This document shows, piece after piece, positions 17,716-26,488 of a stretch of DNA of 64,000 nt (the stretch's first letter is position 1; every line of letters starts with the position of its first letter). The notes beneath the pieces are model-generated. The model was not told the origin of the DNA and ran no database searches. It saw only the letters and a list, made by a program, of their open reading frames with translations. The stretch lies in contig MWTC01000052.1 in the NCBI GenBank assembly GCA_002066995.1, positions 1-64,000 on the forward strand, in the 5' to 3' direction. The translations under genes were made by a program, and so were the position numbers. Source of the DNA: Sphingobacteriales bacterium UTBCD1. GTDB lineage: Bacteria; Bacteroidota; Bacteroidia; Chitinophagales; Chitinophagaceae.

Positions 17716-18726
17716 ATGAATACAGAAGTTTTGGATATTGCAAGAAGAGACCTGAACCTAAACGGTTACCTGGATATTGAAGTTGACCCGGCGATTGATC
17801 TTTTTGCCGGGATTGAACGGTTGAAAAAAGAAAAAAATGCGATAATCCTTGCACACTACTACCAGGAGCCGGATATTCAGGATGTGGCTGATTATATCGG
17901 GGATAGTCTGGGGCTGGCCCAAAAAGCTGAAAAGACCGATGCGTCAATAATCGTTTTTGCCGGTGTGCATTTTATGGCTGAAACAGCTAAAATCCTGAAT
18001 CCATCCAAAAAAGTTTTGATCCCTGATCTGAAAGCAGGATGTTCTCTAAGCGACAGTTGTCCCCCGCTTCTTTTCAAAGCGTTTAAAGAAAAATATCCTG
18101 ATCACGCCGTAGTGACTTACATTAACTGCAGTGCCGGAATAAAAGCGCTAAGTGATGTGATCTGCACGAGCAGTAATGCCAAATATGTCGTAGAAAGTTT
18201 TCCAAAAGATCAACCCATCATTTTTGCGCCGGACCGTAATCTTGGGGCCTATCTTAATAAAGTACTGGGGAAAAACATGTTGTTATGGAATGGAAGCTGT
18301 GTGGTGCATGAAATATTCAGCCTGGAAAAAATCACAAAATTGAAAGTGCGCCATCCACAGGCGAAGCTTATTGCCCACCCGGAATGTGAAGAACCGATAT
18401 TAAGAATAGCAGATTTTATCGGAAGCACAACCGGGTTGTTGAAATTTACCCAAACTGATCCATCAAAGGAATATATTGTGGCAACCGAGACGGGCATCTT
18501 ACATCAGATGATGAAAGCCTCACCACAAAAAACATTCATACCCGCTCCGCCGGATAACAGTTGCGCCTGCAACGACTGCCCGTTTATGAAACGGAATACG
18601 CTGGAAAAAATTTATCTGTGTATGGCGTATGAAGAACCAGAAATTTTAATTGATGAAGAGCTTAGGCTTGCAGCAAAGAAGCCTATTGACCGGATGCTGG
18701 AAATTAGTGCCCGGGCGGGTTTATAA
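17716..18726 (+). CDS. nadA: Quinolinate synthase
   Basis: NadA condenses iminoaspartate with dihydroxyacetone phosphate to quinolinate, a step of de novo NAD synthesis, using a [4Fe-4S] cluster. The 336-residue protein has [24 protein letters not shown], the [14 protein letters not shown] motif and cysteines in [15 protein letters not shown] and [15 protein letters not shown]. nadB and nadC are not nearby, although nadD lies at 40657. Confidence 0.97.
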   Translation: MNTEVLDIARRDLNLNGYLDIEVDPAIDLFAGIERLKKEKNAIILAHYYQEPDIQDVADYIGDSLGLAQKAEKTDASIIVFAGVHFMAETAKILNPSKKVLIPDLKAGCSLSDSCPPLLFKAFKEKYPDHAVVTYINCSAGIKALSDVICTSSNAKYVVESFPKDQPIIFAPDRNLGAYLNKVLGKNMLLWNGSCVVHEIFSLEKITKLKVRHPQAKLIAHPECEEPILRIADFIGSTTGLLKFTQTDPSKEYIVATETGILHQMMKASPQKTFIPAPPDNSCACNDCPFMKRNTLEKIYLCMAYEEPEILIDEELRLAAKKPIDRMLEISARAGL

Positions 18727-18799
18727 TTTTATTGTTTTGTATTTTTTCTGGTAGGTGTACAGAAAATAATAATATAACCGGCACAGAAGAGGAAAAAAA

Positions 18800-19951
18800 T
18801 TAAATTCTTGCTAAACGCTCCACGGCCGCCTCTATAGTCTCTTTCTTTTTGCAGAAACAAAAACGCAGAACCTTATTATCTGTTCCGTTTTTATAAAACG
18901 AAGAAACAGGAATTGCAGCAACACCAAATTCTTTTGTGATCCGGATCGCAAATTCCCTGTCACCCTCATCGCTGATACGATCATATTTGGCACCGATAAA
19001 ATAACTGCCCCGGCTTGTCAGCAAATCAAATTTTGTATTTTTCATCATCCCCGAGAAATAATCTCTTTTCTCCTGTACAAATTTGCTTAACGAAAGGTAT
19101 TCGTCTTTACTTTTCAGAAATCGGGCCAGTGCCACCTGTGAAGGAGTATGGCAGCAGAAACAATTGAACTGGTGAACTTTTCTGAACTCAACCATTAGCG
19201 ATGACGAAGAAATACAATATCCAAGTTTCCACCCGGTGCAATTATAAGTTTTACCAAAAGAAAAACACACAAAACTCCTTTCGAGCAGGTCTGGATACCG
19301 GAGTATGCTCCGGTGAGGAATATTATCGAAAACCAGGTGTTCATAAACTTCATCAGAGATAATGAAAATATTGGTACCCGCTACAACAGAACGAAGCTCT
19401 TCAATATCCCTTTCGCCTATTACCGATCCCGTAGGATTATGCGGAGAATTTATAATGATCGCTTTTGTTTTAGAGGATATTTTTTTTCTTACCTCATTCC
19501 AGTCTATCTGGTATCCGGGAAATTTCAGGTTGACCGGAACAGGAATAGCGCCATTGATTTCTATATTGGGAATATAACTGTCATACGCCGGCTCAAAAAC
19601 GATAACCTCGTCTTCCGGGTGAAGGATGGTGGTTAACGCGGTATAAATGGCATAGGTTCCTCCCGGAGTGATAGTGATCTGTGTGTCGGGAGAGATCTTT
19701 GTGTTATATAAAAACTCCGCCTTTTCAGCAATGGATTCCCTTAGTGGCATATAGCCCTGCATAGGAACATATTGATTCCACCCGCCGTGCATTGCTTCGG
19801 CTACCAGGTTCATTAATTTCTCGCTCATTTCATAATCAGGAAAACCCTGGCCAAGATTAATAGCATTGTACCGGCCGGCCAACCCGCTCATTACGGTAAA
19901 AATGGTAGTACCTACTCCGGGAAGTTTTGATTGGATCGGTAGTTGTAACAA
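18800..19951 (-). CDS. Pyridoxal-phosphate aminotransferase, methionine/kynurenine type
   Basis: A 383-residue fold type I class I/II aminotransferase. It has INLGQGFPDYEMSEKL and QYVPMQGYMPLRESIA, the Asn-Pro substrate/PLP site NSPHNPTG, SDEVYEHLVFD, and the PLP lysine in SFGKTYNCTGWKLGY. The segments match YbdL/KAT-type enzymes that transaminate methionine, glutamine or kynurenine. It ends facing nadA (convergent). Exact amino-acid preference is not readable; a role in methionine salvage is common for this subgroup. Confidence 0.88.
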   Translation of the reverse strand: MLQLPIQSKLPGVGTTIFTVMSGLAGRYNAINLGQGFPDYEMSEKLMNLVAEAMHGGWNQYVPMQGYMPLRESIAEKAEFLYNTKISPDTQITITPGGTYAIYTALTTILHPEDEVIVFEPAYDSYIPNIEINGAIPVPVNLKFPGYQIDWNEVRKKISSKTKAIIINSPHNPTGSVIGERDIEELRSVVAGTNIFIISDEVYEHLVFDNIPHRSILRYPDLLERSFVCFSFGKTYNCTGWKLGYCISSSSLMVEFRKVHQFNCFCCHTPSQVALARFLKSKDEYLSLSKFVQEKRDYFSGMMKNTKFDLLTSRGSYFIGAKYDRISDEGDREFAIRITKEFGVAAIPVSSFYKNGTDNKVLRFCFCKKKETIEAAVERLARI

Positions 19952-19994
19952 ATGAAGAAATATTTTGATTGAATAAACAGAATACGGGATAAAA

Positions 19995-20351
19995 TTAGCT
20001 GATATTTTTTTTGGAAGTTCTTTGGGTTGTTATTTTGCCGGCAACCAGATTATAGGGGTGGTCGATCCATTCTTTAAGTTGGTTTTCAGAAACAGGGCTG
20101 ACCAACAAAATTGTATTCCAGTATTTTTTATTCATGTGATAGCCCGGAAGCACGCAATGAAATTCTTCTCGTAAAACAACAGCTTTTTACGGATCACACT
20201 TTATATTGAAACTTAGCCGATCTTCATCCGGGCCGGCTAGTTAAAATATTTTTCCATTTATCTTATACACCAGCGTATCCGGCCCAAAAGGAAAAGACTC
20301 TTTCACCGGGGGCCCCAAAAGACAATATTCACGCAGCGACTCAATATTCAT
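19995..20351 (-). pseudogene. YjbR/MmcQ family pseudogene with two in-frame TAA stops
   Basis: A continuous 119-codon frame reads MNIESLREYCLLGPPVKESF, then FPFGPDTLVYKINGKIF, stop, LAGPDEDRLSFNIKCDP, stop, KAVVLREEFHCVLPGYHMNK, KYWNTILLVSPVSENQLKEW, IDHPYNLVAGKI and so on to a final TAA at 19995-19997. This is a complete-length YjbR/MmcQ protein (DNA-binding-protein-like fold, about 118 residues). Internal TAA codons lie at 20241-20243 (codon 37) and 20187-20189 (codon 55; the family usually has Glu there). There is no frameshift. The ATG overlaps the end of the RidA gene by 11 bases, showing it was the last gene of that operon. Confidence 0.85.
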
Positions 20352-20739
20352 TTTGGTACATGATCGCCGTAGCTTCAATTTCTACCAGGTACCCAGCGCC
20401 TATCAGGCCACTAACCTCCACCATGGTGGTACAAGGCCTGATATCTTTAAAAAACGCTCCATGTGCTTTACCATATTCTTCCCAACGGGAGATGTCGGTA
20501 ACAAACATTCGTGTCCGTACCACATCTTTTAATGAAGCACCGGCTTTTCTCAAGACCAGTTCAATCTTTTGGATTATATACCTGGTTTGCTCGTAAGCAC
20601 TGTCACCACCCACCAGGTTGTTGTTTTCATCAACGGCAACCGTACCCGTTACCTCAACAGTATTTCCGAACTTAACTGCCCGGCTGTACCCCACAACCCC
20701 CTCCCATCTTGCTCCCGAAGAATAATTTGTACGCACCAT
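20341..20739 (-). CDS. ridA: RidA family reactive intermediate deaminase
   Basis: A 132-residue RidA/YjgF/UK114 protein. These trimers hydrolyse reactive enamine/imine intermediates made by PLP enzymes. Visible are the N-terminal YSRAVKFGNTVEVTGTVAVD, the central QTRYIIQKIELVLRKAGASLKDVVRTRMFVTD (quoted in parts of the conserved helix), and the active-site arginine in VVRTRMFV plus the C-terminal EIEATAI. Its ATG overlaps the upstream exonuclease stop by one base (TAATG). Confidence 0.92.
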   Translation of the reverse strand: MVRTNYSSGARWEGVVGYSRAVKFGNTVEVTGTVAVDENNNLVGGDSAYEQTRYIIQKIELVLRKAGASLKDVVRTRMFVTDISRWEEYGKAHGAFFKDIRPCTTMVEVSGLIGAGYLVEIEATAIMYQNEY

Positions 20740-21461
20740 TATGATTTTATTTCAATGTTTTCATTTTTGATCAGCGATTCGTTTTGAAGACGGAGAAAAA
20801 TTTGTGCAACGGTTATCACATCTTTCTGGCAATAGGCCGTTATCCTTTCCAAATTTTTTTCTTTCCAATATACTTCCCACACCACGCTTCCGTCAATATC
20901 GTCTTTTGGTGTTGAGATGCCAAGCGTATGCGCCAGCAGGTTGAGGGAGGTGTAACTTTTAAAGTCGCCAAATTTCCAGAGCTCCAGTGTATCAAGGTGG
21001 TTTACTTCCCATGGTTTTTTCCCGGAGAGTTGAAGGTCTGCCGGAATTGGAATTTGGTGGACAACAAATCTTCTGCAGAGGTATGGAAAGTCAAATTCTT
21101 TTCCGTTGTGGGCACAAAGATATTTGGCGCCACCCGGGGTCCACTTGTTCAGCATTTCTGAAAAGCGAATCAGCAGAATTTTTTCATCTTCTCCCGAAAA
21201 GCATTTTATAAAAATCTTTTTATTTTCCCCGCTGCCTGAAATTATTCCGCAACCAATGCAAACGATTTTTCCAAATTCGGCATAGATGCCGGCGCGGGGA
21301 TAAATGTTTTCCGGATCTTCTAACTCTTTATTGCGGATTAAATAAGAGGCTTTATGATTCCAGAGAAGTTTCCAGCTTTCGGGAAGTTCAGAATACGATG
21401 AATATTGGGGCACCGTTTCAATGTCGAGAAATAAAATATTGTCTGATGGAAACCGGGCCAT
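20739..21461 (-). CDS. Predicted 3'-5' exonuclease of the PolB exonuclease-like family
   Basis: A 240-residue DEDDy-type nuclease: Exo I FLDIETVP (Asp-Glu), Exo II CAHNGKEFDFPYL (Asp) and Exo III AYCQKDVITVAQ (Tyr-x3-Asp). It corresponds to the stand-alone PolB-like exonuclease family (DNA_pol_B_exo2). It is translationally coupled to ridA and follows the mannose-1-phosphate guanylyltransferase in the same direction. Substrate is unknown; a housekeeping DNA or RNA repair role is inferred. Confidence 0.88.
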   Translation of the reverse strand: MARFPSDNILFLDIETVPQYSSYSELPESWKLLWNHKASYLIRNKELEDPENIYPRAGIYAEFGKIVCIGCGIISGSGENKKIFIKCFSGEDEKILLIRFSEMLNKWTPGGAKYLCAHNGKEFDFPYLCRRFVVHQIPIPADLQLSGKKPWEVNHLDTLELWKFGDFKSYTSLNLLAHTLGISTPKDDIDGSVVWEVYWKEKNLERITAYCQKDVITVAQIFLRLQNESLIKNENIEIKS

Positions 21462-21517
21462 GGGATAATAGTTTTAAATTATTCAACAGGGCAAATTTGC
21501 GATGATCCGTTTTATTC

Positions 21518-22600
21518 TCAGAGATATTTATCTCCCTTATGCCGCTTTACTTCTGCCACGTATTCTTTTATTTCCTGTTCTTTTTCTTTTTTACAAATAA
21601 GCAGCACGTCTTTTGTGTCCACGACAATGTGGTCTTCCAGCCCCTGAAGCAAAACCAATTTACTATCGGGAGCATGTACCATACATTTCGTGGCATCAAT
21701 GATCATTACATTCTTGCCCGCAACCGCATTGTCCAGGTAATCCCGTTCCATATTTTCCCAGGCGCTGTTCCAGGTGCCGAGGTCGCTCCATCCAAATGAA
21801 GCCGGGATGACATAAACATTGTCTGCTTTTTCCATTACGCCGAAATCGATGGATATGGAAGTGCATTGCGGGTATATTGTTTCAATTGCCCCCCGCTCCT
21901 GCGGGGTGTTAAATTTATCTTTTTCAGCAGCAAATATTTCATAGATCTCCGGTAAATATTTTTCCAGGGCAGCAACAATGTGTTTTACTTTCCACACAAA
22001 AATGCCCGCATTCCACAAAAAGTCTCCACTGGCAAGAAATGTTTTTGCCAGTTCAAGATTTGGTTTTTCGGTAAACGTCTTTACTTTATAAATACCCGGC
22101 GCTGCAGCAACCGTATCGTGTTGTATATAACCATAACCCGTATTGGGAATGTGGGGTGTAATACCGATGGTTACCAGGGCGTTGAAATGGTTTACAAAGT
22201 CCAGTGCAGTTCTGGATGTTTGAAAAAACTTTTCAGTTTCGAGAACAAGATGGTCGGCGGGGGCGGCAATCATCAGTGCGTCAGGATCTTTTTTTAATAG
22301 CTTTAGTGCAATATAAGTAATGCAGGGGGCGGTATTTTTTCTGAAGGGCTCTCCAAGAATATTTTCTTCAGGTATTACGGGCAGCTGTTCTTTTACGGCA
22401 GAAATATATTCTTTTGAAGTAACCACGTAAATATTTTCTGCCGGCACCAACATGCTGTAACGGTCAAAAGTTTGCTGAATTAATGTTTTGCCGGTGTTCA
22501 ATATATCAAGAAATTGCTTGGGGTGATCGGTGCGGCTCATCGGCCAGAAGCGACTGCCGATACCGCCGGCCATGATTGCTACATAATGATGTTTGTTCAT
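21518..22600 (-). CDS. manC: Mannose-1-phosphate guanylyltransferase (GDP-mannose pyrophosphorylase)
   Basis: The 360-residue enzyme makes GDP-mannose from GTP and mannose 1-phosphate for polysaccharide and glycan synthesis. It has the nucleotidyltransferase signature MAGGIGSRFWPMSRTDHPKQ, EPFRKNTAPCI, PADHLV, FTEKPNLELA and FLWNAGIF. Length equals the catalytic domain alone; the C-terminal phosphomannose isomerase domain of bifunctional ManC is absent. It starts 16 bases after kdsD. Confidence 0.93.
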   Translation of the reverse strand: MNKHHYVAIMAGGIGSRFWPMSRTDHPKQFLDILNTGKTLIQQTFDRYSMLVPAENIYVVTSKEYISAVKEQLPVIPEENILGEPFRKNTAPCITYIALKLLKKDPDALMIAAPADHLVLETEKFFQTSRTALDFVNHFNALVTIGITPHIPNTGYGYIQHDTVAAAPGIYKVKTFTEKPNLELAKTFLASGDFLWNAGIFVWKVKHIVAALEKYLPEIYEIFAAEKDKFNTPQERGAIETIYPQCTSISIDFGVMEKADNVYVIPASFGWSDLGTWNSAWENMERDYLDNAVAGKNVMIIDATKCMVHAPDSKLVLLQGLEDHIVVDTKDVLLICKKEKEQEIKEYVAEVKRHKGDKYL

Positions 22601-22616
22601 ATTGATATCTTGTCGT

Positions 22617-23579
22617 CTATAATAAACCCTCTCTGATGAGGTCGTGCAAATGTATGATTCCTGAATATTTTCCGTTTTCTACCACGACCAACTGTGTGAT
22701 TTCTTTTTTTCGCATCAGCTCCAGCGCCTCAACGGCCATAGCATCGGGCGAAATCGTTTTTGGCGTTGCCGTCATAATGTCCCGGGCAGATTTATTTCCA
22801 ATATCATTACTTTTCTCCAACATTCGCCTCAGGTCACCATCGGTAATGATGCCGAGTAAATTATTTTGTTCATCCACCACTGCAGTAGCGCCCAGTCTTT
22901 TTTTGGTAATTTCTATGATAACCTCTTTCAGGGATTGATCGGGAAGAACCCCCGGCTTCTCGTTTAGTGTGTACAGGTCTTCTACGTGCAGGTAAAGTTT
23001 TTTGCCCAGCGTTCCGCCGGGATGAAACCTTGCAAAATCATTGCTTCCGAAACCTTTTAAATTCATCAGTGCAACAGCCAGCGCATCTCCCATAACCATT
23101 TGCGCCGTAGTGCTGGTGGTGGGCGCCAGGTTATTGGGGCAGGCCTCCCGTTCCACAGTTGTGTTCAAAACTATATCGGCGTGTTTTGCAAGAAAGGAAT
23201 CCATGTTCCCGGCCATCCCTATCAGCGTATTGCCAAAATTTTTTATAAGCGGGATCAATATTTTTATTTCCGGGCTGTTTCCGCTTTTGCTTAGTATGAT
23301 CACAATATCTTCTTCCATCACAATACCGAGGTCGCCATGAATAGCATCGGCGGCATGCATGAACACGGAAGGTGAGCCGGTGGAATTTAATGTGGCAACA
23401 AGTTTTTGTGCGATCACACCGCTTTTTCCGACACCGCTGATTACAATTCTGCCCCTGCATTTAGCCATAGCACGAACGGCATTCTCAAAGCTTTCATTTA
23501 TATATGATGCCAGGCCCGAAACAGACTGGGCTTCCAGCCGGATAGTGAGAAGTGCGATCTCTTTAATAGAATCATTCAT
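22617..23579 (-). CDS. kdsD: Arabinose-5-phosphate isomerase (SIS plus two CBS domains)
   Basis: KdsD/KpsF converts ribulose 5-phosphate to arabinose 5-phosphate, the precursor of Kdo. Residues 1-200 form the SIS domain (ISGVGKSGVIAQKLVATLNS, HAADAIHGDLGIV, SKSGNSPEIK, APTTSTTAQMVMGDALAVAL). Residues ~205-320 are a CBS pair (IMTATPKTISPDAMAVEALE and the preceding VVDEQNNLLGIITDGDLRR). It heads the minus-strand run kdsD-manC-exonuclease-ridA. kdsB lies 13 kb away. Confidence 0.95.
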   Translation of the reverse strand: MNDSIKEIALLTIRLEAQSVSGLASYINESFENAVRAMAKCRGRIVISGVGKSGVIAQKLVATLNSTGSPSVFMHAADAIHGDLGIVMEEDIVIILSKSGNSPEIKILIPLIKNFGNTLIGMAGNMDSFLAKHADIVLNTTVEREACPNNLAPTTSTTAQMVMGDALAVALMNLKGFGSNDFARFHPGGTLGKKLYLHVEDLYTLNEKPGVLPDQSLKEVIIEITKKRLGATAVVDEQNNLLGIITDGDLRRMLEKSNDIGNKSARDIMTATPKTISPDAMAVEALELMRKKEITQLVVVENGKYSGIIHLHDLIREGLL

Positions 23580-23854
23580 CTTTAACCTTCAAAATTAGAG
23601 AATTTAACAAGAATAAATATTTGTGCAAACGATGTACCTTGAAATTTAACCATTACCAGCCACGAAAGAAGTCTGCAATTTCGTAAATTCGCTATCCTTT
23701 TTTTGTATCACCCCAGATTATTCAGCATGTCCGTATATAATGGGGGGCGAAAAACGAGGTGAATAAAATTATCCTTATATGTACCGGAAGATTTTGTAGA
23801 AATGCGTATCTTATTGAAATAAATGCAACCAAGCAGAGAAGGAGAGAATGAGTA

Positions 23855-26131
23855 ATGGCAACAACAACAAAACGAAAATCAAACAACAAAGGATCTCAGG
23901 CGGAAGCCCCCGAAAGGGCAGTAAAGAATTCAAACAAACAACGCACCGGTCTTCATAAGGCGTTACAGGAATATTTTGGATTTGATAAATTTAAAGACAA
24001 CCAGGAAAAGGCAATCGGGTCTTTGTTGGCGGGTCATGATACATTTGTTATCATGCCGACCGGCGGAGGGAAAAGCCTGTGCTACCAGCTGCCGGCAATG
24101 CTCAGCGAAGGCATAGCCATTATTGTCTCCCCCCTTATTGCATTAATGAAAAACCAGGTTGACCTGGTGCGCAGCTATAGCAGCAAAGATGACGTGGCGC
24201 ATGTTCTGAATTCCACATTGACCAAAAAAGAAATTAAAGAAGTACACGATGATCTCCTGACCGGGAGAACAAAAATGTTATATGTGGCCCCGGAAACATT
24301 AACCAAACAGGAAAATCTTGAATTTTTCAGTGATTTGAAAATTTCTTTTTTTGCCGTCGACGAAGCACATTGTATATCAGAATGGGGGCATGATTTCAGG
24401 CCGGAATATCGCCGCCTTCGGGAAATGATGATACAGATAGATCCGGATATTCCGGTTATTGCACTTACGGCAACGGCTACCCCCAAAGTACAAAGCGATA
24501 TTATCAAAAACCTGGACCTGAGAACCCCGGATATTTATGTTTCTTCATTTAACCGGCCCAATCTTTATTATGAAATTCAACCCAAAATAAAAAAATCACA
24601 GACCGACGAAAGCATCGTTCGGTTTATCAAGGGAATGAAGGACAAGAGCGGAATCATTTATACCCTGAACAGGAAAACAACCGAAGAGCTGGCAGATATT
24701 TTAATGGCCAATGGAATAAAAGCCGTGGCCTATCATGCGGGGCTGGATGGTAAACTGAGGTCGGTGCGCCAGGATCAGTTTTTAAATGAGGACGTGCAGG
24801 TAATAGTCGCAACCATTGCATTTGGAATGGGGATTGATAAACCGGATATCCGCTTCGTCATTCATTATAATATTCCCAAATCAATAGAGAATTATTACCA
24901 GGAAACAGGGCGGGCGGGAAGAGACGGCCTGGAGGGGAAATGTGTTTTATATTATTCTCACAAAGATGTTTCTAAGCTGGAACACCTGATGCGGGACAAG
25001 CCATTAAGCGAAAGAGAGGTTGGTGCACAGCTGATCAACGAAACAGTAGCATATGCCGAAAGCGGAGTATGCCGGCGTAAAACATTAATGAGCTATTTCG
25101 GTGAAGAATATAAACAGGAAAACTGCGGCAATTGTGATAACTGCAAACACCCGAAAGAAAAAGTGGAAGCAAAAGAAAGTGTTGTTGCCGTATTAAAGAC
25201 AATAAAAGCTCTTGACGAAAGGTTTGCCACTAATTATGTGGTTAACATTATTATTGGCAAGCTGACGCCCCAGATACAAATGTTCCGTCACGAGGGGCTG
25301 GTTGAGTTTGGAATTGGAAGTGACCAACCCCCGCATTACTGGAATTCGCTGATAAGACAAATGTTGCTGGACGGGTTGCTTAAAAAAGACATTGAAGAAT
25401 ACGGGGTGTTGAAGTTGCAGAAAAGAGGGGAGGACTTTCTTAAAAAAGCGAAGTCTTTCAAGATTGTTCTCAATAATCTTTATGAAGACGCCAATGCCGA
25501 CGATGAGGAAGGAGCGGAAACGGCGTCCGGGGCAGCGGCTGACGATAAACTTTTTGAAATACTGAAAGAACTCCGGCTGAAAGAGGCCAGGAAAAAGGGA
25601 TTGCCGCCTTTTGTTGTTTTTCTTGAATCTTCATTACAGGATATGGCCACGTTGTATCCTACCAATCTTGGCGAACTGGAAAAATGCCACGGTGTAAGCA
25701 GGGGCAAGGCAATAAAATTCGGAAAACCATTTGTAGAGCTTATTGCCGGATATGTAGAAGAAAATAACATAGAACGCCCCGACGATTTTGTAATGAGAAG
25801 CGTGGTGAATAAGAGCGGGAATAAGGTTTTTATCATTCAGCAAACAGACAAAAAAGTATCGCTGGAAACCATTGCCAGAAACAAAGGCTGGCGGATAGAT
25901 GAAATGCTGGAAGAAATGGAAACCATTGCTGCCAGCGGAACCAAGCTCAACCTCGATTATGCTATTGATGAAATGCTGGACGAAGAAGAACAGGAAGAAA
26001 TTATAGAATATTTTAAAAGCTGTGAGACATCTTCATTACAGGTTGCGCAGGAAGAGCTGGCGGATCATAATTTTAATTGGGAGCAACTTAAAATTATGCG
26101 GATAAAATTTTTGAGTGAATACGGGATGTAG
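23855..26131 (+). CDS. recQ: ATP-dependent DNA helicase RecQ
   Basis: A 758-residue RecQ helicase. Visible are motif 0 (LHKALQEYFGFDKFKDNQEKA), Walker A MPTGGGKSLCYQLP, DEAHCISEWGHDFRPEY, ALTATATPKV, motif V/VI (ATIAFGMGIDKPDIRFVIH, YYQETGRAGRDG), the zinc-binding cysteines C-R-R (GVCRRKT), ENCGNCDNC, a winged helix region, an HRDC domain near 590-660, and a C-terminal helical/HTH tail typical of Bacteroidota RecQ. It unwinds 3'-5' in recombination repair. It is divergent from kdsD. ATG at 23855 was used; the ATG at 23848 is out of frame. Confidence 0.96.
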   Translation: MATTTKRKSNNKGSQAEAPERAVKNSNKQRTGLHKALQEYFGFDKFKDNQEKAIGSLLAGHDTFVIMPTGGGKSLCYQLPAMLSEGIAIIVSPLIALMKNQVDLVRSYSSKDDVAHVLNSTLTKKEIKEVHDDLLTGRTKMLYVAPETLTKQENLEFFSDLKISFFAVDEAHCISEWGHDFRPEYRRLREMMIQIDPDIPVIALTATATPKVQSDIIKNLDLRTPDIYVSSFNRPNLYYEIQPKIKKSQTDESIVRFIKGMKDKSGIIYTLNRKTTEELADILMANGIKAVAYHAGLDGKLRSVRQDQFLNEDVQVIVATIAFGMGIDKPDIRFVIHYNIPKSIENYYQETGRAGRDGLEGKCVLYYSHKDVSKLEHLMRDKPLSEREVGAQLINETVAYAESGVCRRKTLMSYFGEEYKQENCGNCDNCKHPKEKVEAKESVVAVLKTIKALDERFATNYVVNIIIGKLTPQIQMFRHEGLVEFGIGSDQPPHYWNSLIRQMLLDGLLKKDIEEYGVLKLQKRGEDFLKKAKSFKIVLNNLYEDANADDEEGAETASGAAADDKLFEILKELRLKEARKKGLPPFVVFLESSLQDMATLYPTNLGELEKCHGVSRGKAIKFGKPFVELIAGYVEENNIERPDDFVMRSVVNKSGNKVFIIQQTDKKVSLETIARNKGWRIDEMLEEMETIAASGTKLNLDYAIDEMLDEEEQEEIIEYFKSCETSSLQVAQEELADHNFNWEQLKIMRIKFLSEYGM

Positions 26132-26231
26132 GCCTCCGGATTCAAAAGAAAAAACATTTAGCTTTTGGATTTCCTATTTCACAAATACAACCTTATTTTT
26201 GCTGCCCGCAATTACGGCGGAAAATGAAAGA

Positions 26232-26316
26232 GGGACGATGTCCCCGGGGGTAGAGCAAAGGACTGAAAATCCCCGTCCGACCGTTTCGTACGGGCGGGCA
26301 TATATCGGCGGTTCGA
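26232..26316 (+). pseudogene. Damaged tRNA-Phe copy carrying an inserted GC-rich repeat
   Basis: Bases 26249-26272 are identical over 24 nt to 26393-26416 of the intact tRNA-Phe (D-arm end, anticodon arm with GAA). TCGGCGGTTCGA at 26305-26316 equals the T-arm start at 26422-26433. Between the two blocks the intact tRNA has 5 nt but this copy has 32 nt, containing a GC-rich element (26273-26299). The first 25 nt match the tRNA 5' half only in part (about 16 of 25), and the 3' half of the T-arm and acceptor strand are missing. It cannot fold as a tRNA. Confidence 0.75.
26273..26299 (-). repeat. Dispersed 27-30 bp GC-rich repeat, copy A (in the tRNA-Phe remnant)
   Basis: On the plus strand this reads GTCCG-ACC-GTTTC-GT followed by ACGGGCGGGC. 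The same elements in the same order occur on the minus strand at 52713-52742 inside mnmH. Not a tRNA part; see findings. Confidence 0.55.
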
Positions 26317-26375
26317 AAGAAATGATTAAGATAGGAGGGCAAAGAAAATTAGATAGGGAAGAATATAAAATAACC

Positions 26376-26448
26376 GGTGCGGTAGCTCAGTTGGTAGAGC
26401 AAAGGACTGAAAATCCTTGTGTCGGCGGTTCGATTCCGCCCCACACCA
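26376..26448 (+). tRNA. tRNA-Phe (anticodon GAA)
   Basis: The 73-nt cloverleaf has a D-arm (GCTC/GAGC), anticodon stem AAGGA/TCCTT with loop CTGAAAA and GAA at 26409-26411, and T-arm GGCGG-TTCGATT-CCGCC. The acceptor stem GGTGCGG/CCACACC pairs except for a C-A mismatch at position 5-68. Discriminator A at 26448; CCA is not encoded. A TATTTTTG box at 26194-26201 could be the promoter but precedes the damaged copy at 26232. Confidence 0.93.
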
Positions 26449-26457
26449 CAACTTTAA

Positions 26458-26480
26458 AACCTGATCATTCGGGTTTTTTT
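26458..26480 (+). terminator. Terminator of tRNA-Phe
   Basis: AACCTGA (26458-26464) and TCGGGTT (26469-26475) form a 7-bp stem with one G-T pair and a 4-base loop, followed by a run of T. Confidence 0.85.
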
Positions 26481-26488
26481 ATTGGATA

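Noticed and set aside
19995-20351. Stop-codon recoding of TAA in the YjbR gene
   Set aside because: TAA ends many other genes here normally, so recoding is not supported; nonsense mutation is simpler.
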